64,000 nucleotides of DNA from contig NZ_RJVP01000003.1 of the NCBI RefSeq assembly GCF_003730115.1, positions 186,001 to 250,000 on the forward strand, given 5' to 3'. The notes beneath the pieces are model-generated. The model saw only the letters and a list, made by a program, of their open reading frames with translations. It had not been told where the DNA came from and made no database searches. Below are positions 62,333 through 64,000 of this stretch, piece by piece (within the stretch, counting starts at the first letter, position 1; the number at the start of each line of letters is the position of its first letter). This stretch comes from Pseudomethylobacillus aquaticus. GTDB lineage: Bacteria; Pseudomonadota; Gammaproteobacteria; Burkholderiales; Methylophilaceae. Made by a program: the position numbers and the translations under genes.

Positions 62333-63748
62333 TCAATTCAATACCCAGGTGTCCTTGGTGCCACCGCCCTGTGAGGAATTCACCACCAGCGAGCCTTCTT
62401 TCATGGCCACGCGGCACAAGGCACCGGGCACCATGCTGACCGACTTGCCGGACAGCACAAAAGGCCGCAGGTCTACATGGCGCGGTGCCAGCCCCTGCGC
62501 TACCAGCGTGGGGCAGGTGGACAGGGCCAGCGTAGGCTGGGCGATGTAATTGCTGGGGCAGGACAGGATGCGCAGACGGAACTCGTCCAGCTCCTTGCGG
62601 CTGGCAGCCGGTCCGACCAGCATGCCGTAACCGCCCGAGCCCTGCACTTCCTTGACCACCAGTTCGGCCAGATGGTCGAGCACGTATTGCAGCTCGTCCG
62701 GCTTGCTCAGCTGATAGGTCGGCACGTTATTGAGGATGGGCTCTTCGCCAAGATAGAAGCGGATCATGGCAGGCACATGAATATAAGTGGATTTGTCATC
62801 CGCCACGCCGGTACCGACCGCATTGGCCAGCGTCACGCCGCCGTTGCGGTAGACCGTCATCAGGCCGGGCACGCCCAGCATCGAATCCGGGTTGAAATTG
62901 AGTGGGTCGATAAACTCGTCGTCGATGCGGCGGTAGATCACATCGACACGCTTGGGGCCTTCGGTGGTGCGCATGTAAACGGCGTTGCCGCGCACGAACA
63001 GATCCTGTCCTTCCACCAGCTCCACGCCCATCTGCTGGGCGATGAAAGCATGTTCGAAGTAGGCGCTGTTATAGGCGCCTGGCGTCATCAGCACCACCGT
63101 GGGTTCCTGGATGCCAGGCTGGGCCACGGCGCGCAGGTTGTTGAGCAGCATGTGCGGGTAGTGTTCCACCGGGGCCACCGAGTATTTACGGAACAGCTCC
63201 GGGAACAAACGCATCATCATGCGCCGGTCTTCCAGCATGTAGGACACGCCGGACGGCGTGCGCAGGTTGTCTTCCAGCACATAGAACTGGTCTTCGCCGG
63301 TACGCACGATGTCGATGCCGGCGATGTGCGCATACACGCCACCCGGCACATTGACGCCTATCATCTCGGGCCGGTATTGCGGATGCGCGAGGATGGAGTT
63401 GGGTACCAGACCGGCACGCAGGATGTCCTGCGAGTGGTAGATGTCGTGCAGGAACATATTGAGCGCACGCACGCGCTGCATGGCCCCGTCCGACAACAGC
63501 TTCCACTCGCGTGCAGCCAGCAGTCGCGGCACTACATCGAACGGGATCAGCCGTTCCTTGCCTGCGGTCTCGCCATACACATTGAAGGTGATGCCAACCC
63601 GACGGAACAGCAGTTCGGCTTCCTGCCGCTTGCTTTCCAGTTGTTCTGGCGGTGTATTACTCAGCCAGTCAGCGTAGGCCGCGTAGATATCACGCGCCAC
63701 GCCATCCACCAGCATTTCATCGAAAGGGAGTTTGACTTGCATGTTCAT
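62333..63748 (-). CDS. Circularly permuted ATP-grasp protein, type 2 (stand-alone)
   Basis: About 471 residues from ATG 63748 (MNMQVKLPFDEM). Signatures: RVGITFNVYGETAGKERLIPFDVVPRLL, YAHIAGIDIVRTGEDQFYVLEDNLRTPSGVSYMLEDR, SGGYGMLVGP and GGGTKDTWVLN at the end. It is the first gene of the second set, about 200 bases before the alpha-E gene. The intervening 200 bases hold no convincing gene. Confidence 0.92.
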   Translation of the reverse strand: MNMQVKLPFDEMLVDGVARDIYAAYADWLSNTPPEQLESKRQEAELLFRRVGITFNVYGETAGKERLIPFDVVPRLLAAREWKLLSDGAMQRVRALNMFLHDIYHSQDILRAGLVPNSILAHPQYRPEMIGVNVPGGVYAHIAGIDIVRTGEDQFYVLEDNLRTPSGVSYMLEDRRMMMRLFPELFRKYSVAPVEHYPHMLLNNLRAVAQPGIQEPTVVLMTPGAYNSAYFEHAFIAQQMGVELVEGQDLFVRGNAVYMRTTEGPKRVDVIYRRIDDEFIDPLNFNPDSMLGVPGLMTVYRNGGVTLANAVGTGVADDKSTYIHVPAMIRFYLGEEPILNNVPTYQLSKPDELQYVLDHLAELVVKEVQGSGGYGMLVGPAASRKELDEFRLRILSCPSNYIAQPTLALSTCPTLVAQGLAPRHVDLRPFVLSGKSVSMVPGALCRVAMKEGSLVVNSSQGGGTKDTWVLN

Positions 63749-63891
63749 AACCAACTGTTGCAAGCCGTGTGCCAAGGCATGATCTGTTATGAATCATGGA
63801 GTTAAAATTCATCTAAACGGGCAAATGTAGAGAACGCACCGAGATGGGGCGTGCAGCTGGAGCATGATGTGTGCCTTGGTGCATGGCAGCT

Positions 63892-64000
63892 TCAATCACG
63901 CCCTGAACGCCAGATCGAGATCACCAGACCGATGCCGATCAGGAAAGCCAGGAAGAAGCCCATAAAACCGAATGCGGGCAGACCGAACAGCGTGGGGCCG
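63892..64000 (-). CDS. C-terminal end of a membrane protein, cut by window edge
   Basis: The last 35 residues are visible, reading LFGLPAFGFMGFFLAFLIGIG then a short basic end (SIWRSGRD) and stop at 63892. This is one membrane helix with a C-terminal cytoplasmic tail. It vaguely recalls the tail of UbiB/AarF kinases, but that cannot be decided. Confidence 0.5.
   Translation of the reverse strand, partial: GPTLFGLPAFGFMGFFLAFLIGIGLVISIWRSGRD

Noticed and set aside
1-64000. CRISPR array or complete insertion sequence
   Set aside because: No regularly spaced direct repeats with unique spacers and no transposase gene were seen anywhere in the window.

Overview
The window looks like a chromosomal segment of a betaproteobacterium, possibly a Methylophilaceae-like methylotroph; this placement is inference from gene content (caa3-type cox operon, ChaN, LexA/UmuD-like regulator, Anbu cluster, IorAB oxidoreductase) and moderate-to-high G+C, with no 16S rRNA to confirm it. 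Most of it is ordinary, densely packed core genome. Two visibly more A+T-rich stretches (about 1-2,840 and about 39,300-47,400) interrupt it and carry the accessory content.

Layout. (1) 1-2,736: a minus-strand Zorya-type anti-phage operon, zorA-zorB, plus the start of a third gene that overlaps the end of zorB and runs off the left edge. A frame-broken WYL-domain regulator lies at its other border. (2) 3,499-8,750: DUF3293, gph, a RecE-like PD-(D/E)XK nuclease divergent from a LexA/UmuD-like repressor with a palindrome in the shared promoter region, a 58-residue Cys-rich small protein, and ChaN. (3) 7,832-16,521: the cytochrome oxidase biogenesis block ctaC-ctaD-(41-aa protein)-ctaG-ctaE, surf1, an SCO-like protein, ctaA, ctaB. 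(4) 16,854-28,340: tRNA-Leu(CAA), queA, proS, a lytic transglycosylase, a LemA/TPM cluster, a family 4 uracil-DNA glycosylase, rimI-tsaB, arfB and a LysR regulator. (5) 28,505-35,198: IorA/IorB molybdenum oxidoreductase with XdhC- and MocA-like cofactor maturation genes, then a dehydrogenase, a globin and an EamA exporter. (6) 35,969-38,570: mazEF and a DinG/YoaA helicase.

(7) 38,574-about 47,400 is a chromosomal integron. The integrase gene has lost its central part, including the first catalytic Arg, and is frameshifted. It is followed by a candidate Pc promoter, an attI region and seven recognisable attC sites. Between these sit mostly unknown cassette genes: a 75-aa protein made of three near-identical repeats, a GH19 lysozyme, exported proteins and small membrane proteins. 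Cassette-like genes without recognisable attC follow, including a frame-broken Zn-finger cluster and an acyltransferase inactivated by a 29-bp tandem duplication.

(8) 50,265-63,748 holds the proteasome-like Anbu peptidase, divergent from a transglutaminase/DUF2126 giant, a fused circularly permuted ATP-grasp/alpha-E protein and a second transglutaminase. A second, unfused set of the same three families (transglutaminase, alpha-E, ATP-grasp) lies on the opposite strand with an unusual VOC/HPPD-like protein. These families are known to co-occur and are predicted to make and cleave peptide-type bonds; two complete sets flanking one Anbu-linked locus is the notable point.

The parts most worth a second look are the dead-integrase integron with its unknown cassettes (especially the triple-repeat protein), the Zorya operon with the truncated third gene, and the doubled Anbu/ATP-grasp locus.
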